From NCBI GenBank assembly GCA_023630585.1, contig CM042552.1:15167001-15231000 (forward strand): a stretch of 64,000 bases of DNA, written 5' to 3'. The position numbers were made by a program, and so were the translations under genes. The notes beneath the pieces are model-generated. The model was not told the origin of the DNA. It saw only the letters and a list, made by a program, of their open reading frames with translations, and did no database searches. Positions 12,341 through 24,149 of the stretch are shown here, in pieces. The stretch comes from Cranoglanis bouderius. Its lineage: Eukaryota > Chordata > Actinopteri > Siluriformes > Cranoglanididae. Position 1 is the first letter of the stretch, and every line of letters starts with the position of its first letter.

Positions 12341-12842
12341 CATGCAATGACCAGAATGTACATTCCAAGGTCAATAAGGTCCCAGTACGCTGCATTAGCA
12401 AGGCTTTACTGTTTAACATTTTATAACCGCATACATTATAAAACCAAATCTTCTCTTTCAGAGATGTTCCTATGATAAAATTTTATTGCACCTAATGGAG
12501 TGTAATAAGTTCTTATCAAGTAAGTCCATGGGTCCAGATCCAGGTAAAGGTATGTGTTGTCGGTGAGTCAGTGGTGTTTTAGGGGCAGGTTTCAAACAAT
12601 TTATGTTCGTAATATTTAAAGTGTCAAATGTATTCATTTACAGTATGTCTTTTTGAAGATTTCTTTACAACAAAATAATTGCTGTGTGTATATATACAGT
12701 GGTGCTTGAAAGTTAGTGAACCTTTAGAAATTTCTATATTTCTACATAAATATGACCTAAAACAACATCAGATTTTCACAGTCCTAAAAGTAGACAAAGA
12801 GAACCCAATTAAACAAATGAGACAAAAATATTATACTTGGTC

Positions 12843-12861
12843 ATTTATTTATTGAGGAAAA
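12843..12861. repeat. Left target-site duplication of the RTE LINE
   Basis: The 19-bp sequence atttatttattgaggaaaa occurs here and again, identically, at 16012-16030. It is Tc1 sequence duplicated by the LINE insertion. Confidence 0.93.
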
Positions 12862-15800
12862 ATCTAGCCACAGGAGGTCACAAGCCAGTGTACTTTTTGT
12901 GCCGGTCCCAAGCCCGGATAAATAGAGAGGGTTGTGTCAGGAAGGGCATCCGACATAAAACTTTTGCCAAATTCAATATGCGAATCACTAACATGACTTC
13001 CATACCAGATCGGTCGGGGCCTGGGTTAACAACGACCGCCATCGGTGCCGTTGACCTACAGGGCACTGGTGGAAATTGGGCTACTGTTGATCGAAGAAGG
13101 AGAGGAGGAAGGTGTGTTAGAGGAGGAAGGCGTGTCCGTAGGCATAGAGAGAAGAGGAAAGGCAGGAGTTTGGGATTGAAAGTAGGGACTTTGAATGTTG
13201 GTACGATGACAGGTAAAGGCAGAGAGCTGGTAGATATGATGCAGAGGAGGAAAGTTGACATTCTGTGTGTCCAGGAGACCAGGTGGAAAGGGAGCAAGGC
13301 TAGAAGCATTGGAGCAGGGTTTAAACTGTTTTATCATGGGGTGGACAGGAAGAGAAATGGAGTAGGAGTGATCCTGAAGGAGGAGTTTGTGAAGAATGTT
13401 CTGGAGGTAAAGAGAGTGTCAGATAGGTTGATGAGTCTGAAGCTGGAAATTGAAGGTGTGATGTTGAATGTTGTTAGTGCTTACGCTCCACAAGTAGGTT
13501 GTGAGAAAGAGGAGAAAGACAGATTCTGGAGCGAGCTTCAGGAAGTGATGCAGAGTGTTCCCAGAGTTGAGAGAGTGGTGATAGGGGCAGACTTTAATGG
13601 ACATGTTGGTGAAGGGAATAGTGGGGATGAGGAAGTGATGGGCAGGTTTGGTCTTCAGGTAAGGAACCCAGAAGGACAGAGGTTGGTAGACTTTGCTAAA
13701 AGTATGGAGATGGCTGTGGTGAACACGTACTTTCAGAAGAGGCAGGAACACAGGGTGACATATAAGAGTGGTGGCAGGAGCACACAGGTGGACTATATCT
13801 TATGTAGACACTGTAATCTGATGGAGATTAGCGATTGCAAAGTAGTGGTAGGAGAGAGTGTAGCTAGACAGCATAGGATGGTGGTGTGTAAGATGATCCT
13901 GGTGGAGAGGAAGATGAAGAGAGCAAAGGCAGAGCAGAAGACAAAGTGGTGGAAGTTGGAAAAGGAAGAGTGCTGTGCGGTTTTCACGGAGGAGTTGAGA
14001 CAAGCTTTAGGTGGTCAGGAGGTGCTTCCAGATGACTGGACTACTACAGCCAAAGTGATCAGGGAGACAGGTAGGAAGGTGCTAGGTGTGTCATCTGGAA
14101 GGAGGAAAGAAGACAAGGAGACTTGGTGGTGGAATGAGGAAATTCAGGAGAGTATCCAGAAGAAGAGCTTAGCTAGGAAGAAGTGGGACAGTGAGAGGAT
14201 AGAGGAAAGTAGACAGGAATATAGGGAGATGCAGCATGAGGTTAAGATAGAGGTGGCAAAGGCCAAACAGAAAGCTTATGAGGACATGTATGCAAGGTTA
14301 GATAGTAAGGAAGGTGAGAGGGATTTGTATCGGTTGGCAAGGCAGAGGGATAGAGATGGTAAGGATGTGCAGCAGGTTAGAATGATTAAAGATAGAGATG
14401 GAAATGTGTTGACAGGTGACAGGAGGGTGAGGGAAAGGTGGAAGGAGTACTTTGAGGAACTGATGAATGAGGAAAATGACAGAGAGAGAAAAGAAGTAGA
14501 GGCAAATATTGTTGAGCAGGAAGTAGAAAGGATTAGCAAGGGTGAAGTTAGGAGAGCTTTGAAGAGGATGAAGAGAGGAAAGGCGGTTGGTCCTGATGAC
14601 ATACCAGTGGAGGTATGGAAGTGTCTAGGAGAGATGGCAGTAGAGTTTTTAACTAGGTTGTTCAACGAGGTCTTAGAGAGTGAGAGGATGCCTGAGGAAT
14701 GGAGGAGAAGTGTTTTGGTGCCGATTTTTAAGAACAAGGGAGATGTGCAGAGTTGTGGAAACTACAGAGGTATTAAGCTGATGAGCCATACAATAAAGTT
14801 GTGGGAAAGAGTAGTGGAAGCAAGGCTAAGGGGAGAAGTGAGCATTTGTGAGCAGCAGTATGGTTTCATGCCAAGAAAGAGCACTACAGATGCAATATTT
14901 GCTTTGAGAATGTTGATGGAGAAGTACAGAGAGGGTCAGAAAGAGCTGCATTGTGTCTTTGTAGATTTAGAGAAAGCGTATGACAGGGTGTCAAGAGAGG
15001 AGCTGTGGTATTGTATGAGGAGGTCTGGAGTGGCAGAGAAGTATGTTAGAGTGGTGCAGGATATGTATGAGAGCAGTAGGACAGTGGTAAGGTGTGCGGT
15101 AGGTGTGACAGAGGAGTTCACAGTGAAGGTGGGACTGCATCAAGGATCGGCTCTGAGCCCCTTCTTGTTTGCGGTGGTGATGGACAGGCTGACAGATGAG
15201 GTCAGACAGGAATCTCCATGGACTATGATGTTTGCGGATGATATTGTGATCTGTAGTGAGAGCAGGGAGCAGGTGGAGGAAACTCTAGAGAGGTGAAGGT
15301 TTGCTCTGGAGAGAAGAGGAATGAAGGTTAGTCGCAGCAAGACAGAATACATGTGTGTGAATGAGAGGGATCCAAATGGAACAGTGAGGTTACAGGGAGA
15401 AGAGATAAAGAAGGTGCAGGATTTTAAGTACTTAGGGTCAACGGTCCAGAGCAACGGGGAGTGTGGAAAAGAGGTGAAGAGGCTTGTGCAGGCAGGTTGG
15501 AATGGGTGGAGAAAAGTGTCAGGTCTGTTGTGTGATAAAAGAGTACCAGCAAGAATGAAAGGAAAGGTGTACAGGACAGTAGTGAGACCAGCGATGTTGT
15601 ATGGTTTGGAGACAGTTGCACTGAGGAAAAGACAGGAGGAAGAGTTAGAGGTAGCAGAGCTGAAGATGTTGAGGTTCTCTTTGGGAGTGACGAGGATGGA
15701 TAGGATCAGGAATGAGTACATCAGGGGGACAGCACATGTGAGATATTTTGGAGACAAAGTTAGAGAGGCCAGGTTGAGATGGTTTGGACATGTCCAGAGG

Positions 15801-16011
15801 AGGGAGAGTGAATATATCAGTAAAAGGATGCTGAGGTTAGAGCTGCCAGGCAGGAGGCCGAGAGGAAGACCAAAGAGGAGGTTTATGGATGTAGTGAAGG
15901 AGGACATGAAGGTAGTCGGTCTGAGAGAAGAGGATGCAGGGGATAGGGCTAGATGGAGGCAGATGATTCGCTGTGGCGACTGCTGAAGGGAACAGCCGAA
16001 AGGAAAAGAAG
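12862..16011 (+). mobile_element. Full-length RTE-clade LINE
   Basis: A 3.15-kb insertion begins just after the left 19-bp duplication and ends 'aaaggaaaagaag' at the right one. It carries one long plus-strand frame with an apurinic-type endonuclease followed by a reverse transcriptase, the layout of RTE-clade non-LTR retrotransposons. There is no poly(A) tail, only a short purine-rich end, as usual for RTE. Perfect duplications and both termini mean it entered full length and probably recently. It lies in the opposite orientation to the host Tc1's transposase. Confidence 0.93.
12978..15986 (+). pseudogene. RTE LINE endonuclease-reverse transcriptase, one premature stop
   Basis: From the first methionine inside the LINE (12978) the frame is open for 772 codons to a TGA at 15294-15296. 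It then continues in the same frame to a TGA at 15984-15986. Without the internal stop the protein would be about 1,000 residues. Endonuclease (about residues 67-290) shows VGTLNVGTM, QETRWKG, RNGVGVIL, SAYAPQVG, GADFNGHVG and STQVDYIL. Reverse transcriptase (about 480-790) shows GPDDIPVEVWK, NYRGIKL, LHQGSALSPFLF and the catalytic FADD near residue 751. The C-terminal text includes WFGHVQRR. The family nicks target DNA and copies its RNA there. The internal TGA looks like a single change from a tryptophan codon (TGG), so this copy is otherwise close to intact. Confidence 0.9.
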
Positions 16012-16030
16012 ATTTATTTATTGAGGAAAA
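16012..16030. repeat. Right target-site duplication of the RTE LINE
   Basis: Identical 19-bp copy of 12843-12861, after which the interrupted Tc1 sequence resumes. Confidence 0.93.
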
Positions 16031-16099
16031 TTATCTTGAGTGGGAAAAGTATGTGAACCTTTGCTTTCAGTATCTGGTGTGACCCCCTTGTGCAGCAGT

Positions 16100-16900
16100 A
16101 ACTGTAACTGTCTAAATGTTTCCGTTAACTGTTGATCAGTCCTGTACATCAGATTGGAGGAATTTTAGCCCATTCCTCAGTACAGAACAGCTTCAACTCT
16201 GGTCCTTCCACTACATATCTATTGGATTAAGGTCAGGATTTTGACTTGGCCATTTCAAACCATTAACTTTATTCTTCTTTAACCATTCTTTTGTAGAACA
16301 ACTTGTGTGTTTAGGGTTAGAGGTTAGGGTTAGGCCCTACTTTCTCTTGAGATTCAGTTCACGAACAGATGTCCTGACACAATTTGCTGATATACTTCAG
16401 AATTCATTGTTATTTCACCATATTTCACAGATGGGATAGGGTTCTTGTGATGGAATGCAGTGTTTTGCTTTCTCCAAACATAACGCTTCTCATTTAAACC
16501 AAAAATTCTATTTCGGTCTCATCCATCCACAAAGCATTTTTCCAATAGCCTTCTGGCTTGTCCACGTGATCGTTAGCAAACTGCAGATGAGGAGCAATGT
16601 TCTGTTTGGAGAGCAGTGACTTTCTCCTTGCAACACTGTCATGCACACCATTGTTCAGTGTTCTCCTGATGGTGAACTCATGTACATTAATTTTGGCAAT
16701 GTGAGAGAAGACTTTAGTTGCTTAGAAGTTACCCTGGGTTCCTTTGTGACCTTGTGGGCCATTACACGTCTTACTCTTGGAGTGATCTTTGTTGGTCCCC
16801 GCTCCTTGGGAGGGTGACAGTGGTTTTGGATTTCCTCCATTTGTACACAATCTGTTTGACTGTGGGTTGGTGGAGTCCTAACTCTTTAGAGATGGTTTTG
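16100..16900 (-). pseudogene. Tc1 transposase remnant
   Basis: The minus-strand frame at 16840-16655 reads MEEIQNHCHPPKERGPTKIT followed by 'RVTSKQLKSSL', the N-terminal DNA-binding part of a Tc1 transposase. Downstream text (to about 16100) matches later parts of the same protein only in scattered, frame-broken pieces. No complete DDE catalytic set is readable. A TTAGGG-like patch (16311-16335) sits where ordinary transposase sequence is expected. Confidence 0.75.
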
Positions 16901-17273
16901 TAGCCAATAAATAAATGACCAAGTATAATATTTTTGTCTCATTTGTTTAATTTGGTGCTCTTTATCTACTTTTAGGACTTGTGTAAAAATCTGATGATGT
17001 TTTAGGTCATATTTATGCATAAATATTGAAAATTCTAAACAGTTCACAAATTTTCAAGCACCACTGTATAAATATATACACACAGTCCCCTCTGAAAGTA
17101 TTGGAACTGCAAGGCGAATTCTTCACTATACATTGAAGACATTTGATTTTGAGATCAAAAGATGAATATGAGAAAATAGATCAGAATTTCAGCTTTTATT
17201 TCCTCATATTTACAACTAGATGTGTTCAACAACATAGACCATGGCACCTTTTGTTTGAACCCACCCATTTTTT

Positions 17274-17350
17274 CAAATGATCAAAAATATTGGAACATGT
17301 GACTGATAGGTAAACACCTATCAGTCATGTGTTCCAATATTTTTGATCAC
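17274..17350. repeat. Near-perfect hairpin inside Tc1
   Basis: Arms of about 33 bp around 'gatcaaaaatattggaaca' and 'tgactgataggt' face each other across a 4-base loop (aaac), with about two mismatched bases. It would form a strong cruciform or hairpin and belongs to the Tc1 5' region. Confidence 0.85.
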
Positions 17351-17559
17351 TTGGAAAAAATTCACCTTCTGCCCAGGTGTACCCTGTTAAATTGATTGTT
17401 TAAATTAATAGAATTAATAGCTCTAAATATCTAATCTTGGTTTGAGCCCTAGGTTTTGCCTGTGAAGACTGCATTTGTTGTTAAATATTTCAATATAGCG
17501 GCCATACCCCAAGAAATATAGAGGCCATACCACACGATGCAAACCACTCATCAGCAGTA

Positions 17560-18130
17560 AGAATCAGAATGCCAGATTGCAATTCACAAAGAAATACAGA
17601 GATGAGCCACAAAAGTTTTGGAACCAAGATTAACCTCTACCAACATGATGGAAAGGCTAAAGTGTAGAGAAAGAATGTATCTGCTCATTATCCAAAACAT
17701 AGAAGCTCATCAGTCTAGCATGGTGGAGGTAGTGTCATGAAATTGGCTTGCATGGATGCTTCTGGAACAGGCTCACTAATCTTTATTGATGAAGTAACTC
17801 ATGATGGTAGCAGCAGAATGAATTCAGAGGTCTACAGAAACAATCTGTCCTTCAATTTACAGCGAAATGCATCAACTCTAATTGGGAGGAACTTCATCAT
17901 GCAGCAAGACAATGACCCCAAAAGCACTACCAACACAACAAAGGACTTCATCAGGGGAAAAAGTGGAAGGTTTTAGACTGGCCAAGTCAATCACAAGACC
18001 TTAACCCAGTTGATCAGCATTTCACCTCCTGAAGAGGAAACTGAAGGGAGAAACCCCAAAACAAACAACAACTGAAAGAAGCTGAAGTTCAAGCCTGGAA
18101 AATCATCACAAAAGAAAAATGCAACAGTTT
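17560..18130 (+). pseudogene. Tc1 transposase C-terminal remnant
   Basis: Plus-strand text includes HGGGSVM, 'WMLLE'-region equivalents 'ACMDASGTGSL', 'YRNNLSFNLQRNAS' and QQDNDPKS, the last containing the second catalytic aspartate region of Tc1 transposases. The third acidic residue region ('DWPSQ...') is readable only across a frame break after 17976. Stops and frame changes make it inactive. Confidence 0.8.
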
Positions 18131-18742
18131 AGTGATGTCACAGGCTTGATGTAGTTATTGCACGCAAGGGATATGCAACCAAATATTAACTGTTATTAAC
18201 TTTGATTTACTTTAAAGTAATCTGTTCCTAAACTTTTGCTCACCAAAAAATTGGGTGGTCTGCCACCGAAGGTACCATGTTGTTTAACACATCTAGATGT
18301 AAATATCAGGAAATTAAGCTGAAATTCTGATCTTTTGTCTCATATTCATCTTTCGATCTCAAACCCAAATGTCTTCAATGTACTATATAGCGAAAACAAT
18401 AGAATTGGCCTTGCTGTTCCAATTCTTCTGGAGGTGTAGTGTAGTGGGCACAGGTTCACTGCAACATAACAGTTGAAGTTTGGAAAAACATCACCTGGTC
18501 TTTTTTCAATCTTCAACTGTCCAGTTTCAATAAGCCTGTCCTTATTCTGATATTTGACTATATCTGCATGAATTTCAGTAAACAGAGTGGGCTGTTTTGA
18601 ATATTTCAGAAACAACTGATCTCATGCAAAAAAAAAAAAATGTTTTGCAAAGTTTCTACTTTAATGTGGAGCTTTATAGAACAGCTCTCTGAAGCTCAAA
18701 AATTACACCATAACTACCATAATACTACGACATTACACCATA

Positions 18743-18855
18743 ATTAAAAAGAAAAAAATTCCTTTTCCTGTGACCAACAATTTTGGGATAGTTTAAAGAC
18801 TTTAAACTATCCCAAAATGGTTGGTCAAAGGAAAAGGAAATGTATTCTTTTAATT
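18743..18855. repeat. 113-bp palindrome (MITE-like hairpin)
   Basis: Two ~56-bp arms, 18743-18798 and 18800-18855, are reverse complements with only a few mismatches. The shared core is 'ttttgggatagtttaaag', and there is essentially no loop. No coding content. It has the form of a tiny foldback element. No clear target duplication is visible. Confidence 0.85.
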
Positions 18856-18869
18856 GATCTTAGTCTTTT

Positions 18870-19310
18870 CAGGGGGAAACAAGCCCACATTTCTACCAAA
18901 TTTCTGTACATATAAAAGAAATATGCCTTATACTGTATATTGAGCTTTTCTTCCATGTAGCTCAGGCCGCATGCCGCAGAGCTGCATATTTCTGTGATGC
19001 TTTCCCCCCCAAAAAAATCATTAAATTATTTTTTTTAAATATTGTTAAACTTGTACGTTCATGAAATTGTTAATTGTTGTTATAATTTGTGAATGAAAAT
19101 GACTTTTTCCCCCCAGCATCCCTGTTTTTTGTGGGGGGTTTTGTGTTTTCCTGTGATTCCTATGTATATACAGTATAAACAGTAAGGGGAAATTAGTGTT
19201 CAGACATGTACAGTATCTTTGTACAAATTATGATATTGATAATGAGTGAAAAGTAGAATCTTTTAAATATTTACATGAATGTCAGAGTTTCTTAGTATTT
19301 GGTATGTCCC
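18870..19310. other. Intergenic DNA, nothing recognised
   Basis: AT-rich, with homopolymer runs. No gene, structural RNA or named repeat seen. Confidence 0.55.
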
Positions 19311-19312
<2 letters not shown>

Positions 19313-19362
<50 letters not shown>

Positions 19363-19369
19363 CACACAC

Positions 19370-19453
<84 letters not shown>
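19313..19453. repeat. (TG)n-(TA)n microsatellite
   Basis: About 20 TG units (19313-19353) are followed by a short CA stretch and then about 38 TA units (19375-19453). The dinucleotide frames in it are not genes. Confidence 0.97.
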
Positions 19454-19456
<3 letters not shown>

Positions 19457-19637
19457 ATCTTTTAACTGGTCAATGCAATTTTTCATAAGGGAAATAAATT
19501 AAAAATGCAAATCTAATCTGGTTGGCTTGTAATGTGATCAGTGTGATGGCCGATCAATGTGTACTGCCACACAAACTGCAGGCTGTGATATATGTCAGAG
19601 TAGAGGACAGAGGGGGTGACCACTCTCACTTTATCAC

Positions 19638-19640
<3 letters not shown>

Positions 19641-19688
<48 letters not shown>

Positions 19689-19710
19689 TGTCTGTCTGTC
19701 TGCCTGTCTG
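19641..19710. repeat. (TG)n-(TCTG)n microsatellite
   Basis: About 23 TG units to 19687, then five TCTG-type units. Confidence 0.97.
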
Positions 19711-19827
19711 TATATGTGTATGTTTCACATTCTGCAGGAATCTCTTTTCCTCATAATGTCCCATATGCCTTATCTGTAGATATTTTCTTGTGTGAGTGTG
19801 AACTAAGAAGCACAAATGAGAAGTAAG

Positions 19828-20700
19828 TAAGTAGGTAAGTAAAGCTTCATTTATATAGCACTTTTTAAAACAATGTTTACAAAGTGCTTTACAGAAGACA
19901 TGCAATAGATACAGGAAAATAAAATCAGTAGTAAGAAATAAAATTAAATAAATAAAAGAAATAAAAGGCTAAGCAAATAAAATAGAATAAATAAAAGAAT
20001 ACAAATAAAATCAAGTATGGAAAATTACTTTTCAGACATGTTTTGGGTAAAACCAGCAGGTTGCAGTTGGATGACCTACAGTAAGTGATCTAGCAGGAGT
20101 ATATTTAGTGATCATATTACAAATGTATGTAGGAGCACCACCATGAAGACATTTGAAAATTAACAACAGGATTTTAAAATCAATTCTGTAAGACACAGGT
20201 AGCCAGTGAAGTGATTTAAGCGCCGGAGTGATATGATTCTTCAGTCTAGTACGTGTTAGCATTCTTGCAGCTGCATTCTGAACTCATTCTAAGTGTTTAA
20301 TGGAGCTCTTTGGTAAACCTCCAAAACACTGTTGCAGTAGTCGAGTCTAGGTGTAAGAAATACATGTATGAGTTTCTCACTATCTGTGCGGGAGAGACTA
20401 TCACGTACTTTAGAGATGTCACTACGGTAATAATATGCTGTTTTACGAACATTGCTAATATGTTTTTTAAAACTGAGATCACTGTTAAAAACAATCCCTA
20501 AATTCTTGACGTATAGTCATTAGCCTTGAGAGACAAGGGGTCTAGATATGGCATAATCAGCTTTCTCTTCGATAATAAGTACCTCTGTCTCATCTTTATT
20601 TAGCTGCAGAAAGTTCTGTGACATCCACACATTTATGCTCTCTATGCAGTTCACAAGGGTGCTAATCGACTTGTGGGCATCTGGTGCAAGTGAGAGACAG
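19828..20700 (-). mobile_element. L2-like LINE fragment, 5'-truncated
   Basis: The left edge 'cttcatttatatagcacttt' is the LINE 3' end on the minus strand. Reading leftwards from 20700, minus-strand frames give 'NVWMSQNFLQLNKDETEVLI', 'FKKHISNVRKTAYY', 'RLDYCNS' (across a frame change), 'VQNAAARMLTRTRLK' and 'ALKSLHWLPVSYRI', in the order of an L2 reverse transcriptase C-terminal half. Several frame changes and stops are present. About 870 bp survive. Confidence 0.85.
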
Positions 20701-22283
20701 ATTAGATAGAGAGATAAGAAGGTAATATGTAATCTTATGTAGACACTTGCTTAAATTAATTACTGTTTCTATTGTGTGGTTCTATTCATTAAACAGTGTA
20801 TCTAAATCGCACAGTCCAGTTTGAGAAATGGACCATAAACCGATCAATGTTTATTTGCCTTAAAAATAGTAGACACTTGCATAGGTATGTTTTAAGAGCA
20901 TGTCATTTGCTTCTGTTCATCAATGTAAATGTAAAGTAAAGCTACTTTGCAACTTGTCAAGCTACAATCTACTCATGATTTAAAATATCTAAACTCCACC
21001 AAAACTGCACTTTTGCTAAAGTAGCTAGACACGCCAAGCTACTAAGAAAAAGTAACTAACTACTCTGAAGATACTTTGACAAACTGAGGAAAATCAACTG
21101 TAATATTTTAATTTCATTGGGCAGCTAAAGTTTTGAAAAAGAAAAAAGTACATGCTTTGTACAGGGTATGTCATAACAAAAGGATAATAGTTGCTTTTCT
21201 ATATTTTCACTCTAATTAAGAAGCAGTTAACATTACTTAAAGGTAAAACAACTCACTCACCTACCCTTTGTTTAGTTCGGGTAATTAAAGGAAATATCTA
21301 TCTAGCAAGCTAACATTAATGGGCATATGGTAATCCACATAACACTGGATTAAATAGCTGTGTTTGGGTGTTTGTTGCAATATCAATAATAATAAAAAAG
21401 GCAGTGCAGGATTTTGTTGTGCTATGCCAAAAAAAAAGCTTCCAACAGGGCTACTGCTGTGTTACTAAAATGTATTTAAGCTAGTAGCATTGCTAATTGT
21501 AGGACCCAATACTGCTGGTTATGGACATAATTGCTTCAGGAGGGATACAGGGATACAGTTATACACTGTACAACAGTCATATCCCTGATATAGAGTTTTA
21601 GTAAATATATTTTATTCTCTTGATAAAATTGTGTTAGTCAGAATGTTATCATAGAAATATATTAATATATACCTCTGTGAGCTTTAGTTCATCTTCTTTA
21701 GTGTGCATAAATCTAACACTTTTCATTACAGCACATGACATAAACAAGCAAACACTGTACACACATAATGATTCACACTGCATTCAGAGAGGTACAAGGG
21801 GCTGAGACAGGTTTGTCTGGCCTTTCTACCATGTTGACCACCCAGCTGACCGCACTGGGAGATTTATTAAGACCAAGCTGTGAGCTCTGAAAGCCACACA
21901 GGCCACAAGAATGGCAGCCCGGTACATCTTCATTAACAAGAAACATTTCTATTGATTTCATTTTTCCAGCGTTTCGAGTTACACATAAGAAATATGTATG
22001 GCAGGGTTAAATGAGTTATCCTGACCTGATTTGTATTGAGCATTGTCTTTATGGTATTATCTATGGCATCGGTTAGTCAGTGGGTGTCAAAACTGTTTGG
22101 ATGTAATGGGATAATGCACAACTACAAGCTCGAAGGGTCTGAGACACATGGGAGGCTGCAATTGAATTGCATTCTCTAAAGCAATACACCAGGTAGGTGT
22201 GGGGTGGGTATAGGAATTAAAGGGCAAAAGGATACCATGAAAAAGATGATGTATGCGAAAACATTGAAAATAGAAGAAGTGGA

Positions 22284-22285
<2 letters not shown>
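20701..22285. other. Intergenic DNA, nothing recognised
   Basis: No gene or named repeat recognised. Moderately AT-rich unique-looking sequence. Confidence 0.5.

Positions 22286-22286
<1 letters not shown>

Positions 22287-22341
<55 letters not shown>
22287..22341. repeat. (CA)(GA)n microsatellite
   Basis: A short CA run passes directly into about 23 GA units. Confidence 0.97.
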
Positions 22342-22342
<1 letters not shown>

Positions 22343-22344
22343 AT

Positions 22345-24010
22345 TAAATTTCCTGTTTGTCTCAGTCAGTCAGTCAGCCTAATGCTTCATTTGTTCATTA
22401 ACCACTGGTCAGCACTATGTTACTCATTTCACCTTCAGGTCTAAACTATCAAAGTAAATACCAAAACATACCCCCACCCCCCTCCCCCCAGGTAAGACAT
22501 TTTAAGTGTCTCTTTAATGGTCAGGAAGAACATGTTCACTAGTACTTACTTCAAGATGACCTTACTTAGTGAACTCTTCTCTGTTTCACCTTTTTGTCTT
22601 TGTTTACCTCTGCATCTACATTGCTCTCAAGATCCTTTAGAGGGCACATTGATCAGTCGTTATGTGTAATGGCTACTTTGAGATTATTGCAGCACTATGA
22701 AGAAAAACTGAAGTAATTCATGTCATTATTTCTGCACTGGCCTTGATATTCATCATTTATCTGTGGAATGTTTGTGGAAACACAGTTATTTTTCAGTGGA
22801 TTGTAAATGGATAATTAATCTCCTGTCATTTAAAATAAGTTGACAGAAGCTTAAGGTCTTGGTGTATTACCAAGAATTCCTATTCCTATCCCTGTCTCCA
22901 TCCACCACATGTAGAAATAGTGAGAGTCCACATATGCTGTATGTATCTTGTAGCTGTATAAGTTTTTTTGAAATGTTCAAAGAAGAATTCCTCTGCAGTT
23001 ATCCATGGCCAGTTTTGGACCAGTGAGGGATGATGTTATAAGTAATCCTGGTCACTTTTGATGGTATGGTATGACTGACTCTAATGCTGATGGATGGATA
23101 CAGCAGTCACTGTACACATCCATCTTTCCTGGCAGTGTGTCAAACCCAGAACAAGGCCCTCCACCCGTCTGAAACAATAAACCTTCACATCCAGCTTCAT
23201 TGGGCCAGAGCTAAAATCAAAGCGTCCCTGACATGCCTTCCAAATCCAATCAGAGGTCAATAGCTAGGATGATTGATTGGCTTCGAATCCAATTGAATCT
23301 CTGCAGAACTGTGCTTGGGATCCTATTAGGGATTGGCATTGGCAGGGCCTGTCTTGGAAACCCCAGAACAGTGGGTGGTATTTGCCTGCCAGCTCCCTCT
23401 AATTGCTTTATTATGGCAGCCAAGAGTCCTGGACAGGACAGAGCTTATCAGCCTGCTAGTGCTGGTGCTGAGTAACTGAGCAATATGCATCTTCAATTTC
23501 CAATGCTTGTTGAACAAGTGCTAGAATAAAATAATGCTGCTGTGCAATAATAGTCCAAACATATACTATGATATAGAAGGTTGTACATCTTTAGATGATT
23601 GATTAAACTCTGTGTACTTAATGAAGTTTAAAAGAATATAATGTGTATTCCTTTCATTTCACAAACCACTTTTGGACTACTCTTGGAATTTCAGATTGAA
23701 GTACAATGTTGTGTCATTGCAAAAGCCAATATTGTAGTACTACTTCACTTTATCAAATGAGGGCATTGTTCAAGATTCATAGGGACGACTGTTTGTTCTA
23801 CAATAAGTCTACACTACAGATAGCTTATTATCTCACAAAGCAATTGCAGGGGAAAGATTGAGCAACAACTACAATCACAAGCAAGATCAAAGTTGTTTAC
23901 GCCAAGCTGAGTTATGGCAGTGTGTTGCAAAAGTGTGATAAGATACTCAGATTGCCAGAGAGAGAACTGTGTGGCAGAGAACACTGCAGTGTGCTCTATA
24001 TTAGAAAGGT
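22345..24010. other. Intergenic DNA with one complex non-repeat stretch
   Basis: No coding sequence supported. The stretch 23160-23480 is more GC-balanced than its surroundings and free of simple or named repeats. It contains several ATTG/CAAT-type motifs ('gattgattggcttcg', 'gggattggcattgg') and is a candidate conserved non-coding element. The remainder is ordinary. Confidence 0.45.
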
Positions 24011-24017
24011 GTTTTTT

Positions 24018-24148
<131 letters not shown>

Positions 24149-24149
24149 T

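Larger units (their letters stand above)
12697..17066 (-). mobile_element. Tc1/mariner element split by an RTE LINE insertion
   Basis: The ends are inverted copies: CAGTGGTGCTTGAAAGTT at the left and its complement ending CACCACTG at the right. Each is flanked by TA (12695-12696 and 17067-17068). Terminal inverted repeats continue for well over 100 bases. After removing the LINE and one target duplication, about 1.2 kb remains, shorter than an intact Tc1 (about 1.6 kb). The inside holds a decayed minus-strand transposase (16031-16900). It is non-autonomous in its present state. Confidence 0.9.
17083..18445 (+). mobile_element. Second Tc1/mariner element
   Basis: The left end cagtcccctctgaaagtatt and the right end 'gttccaattcttctggagg' are imperfect inverted repeats. 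Subterminal inverted similarity includes 'tttgatctcaaa...' type text around 17145-17215 and 18320-18365. It starts 17 bp right of the first Tc1. The inside carries a plus-strand transposase remnant. A related copy lies in clic6 intron 1 (47224-47912), reversed. Confidence 0.8.

Noticed and set aside
12878..15907. Several minus-strand frames of 60-255 codons
   Set aside because: They lie antisense to the RTE LINE protein, have serine/leucine-rich shadow composition and no motifs.
19279..19502. Overlapping frames in the TG/TA tract
   Set aside because: Pure dinucleotide repeat translation (VCVC, YIYI). The same reason applies to the frames at 24.0 kb, 32.8 kb, 38.2 kb and 45.5 kb.
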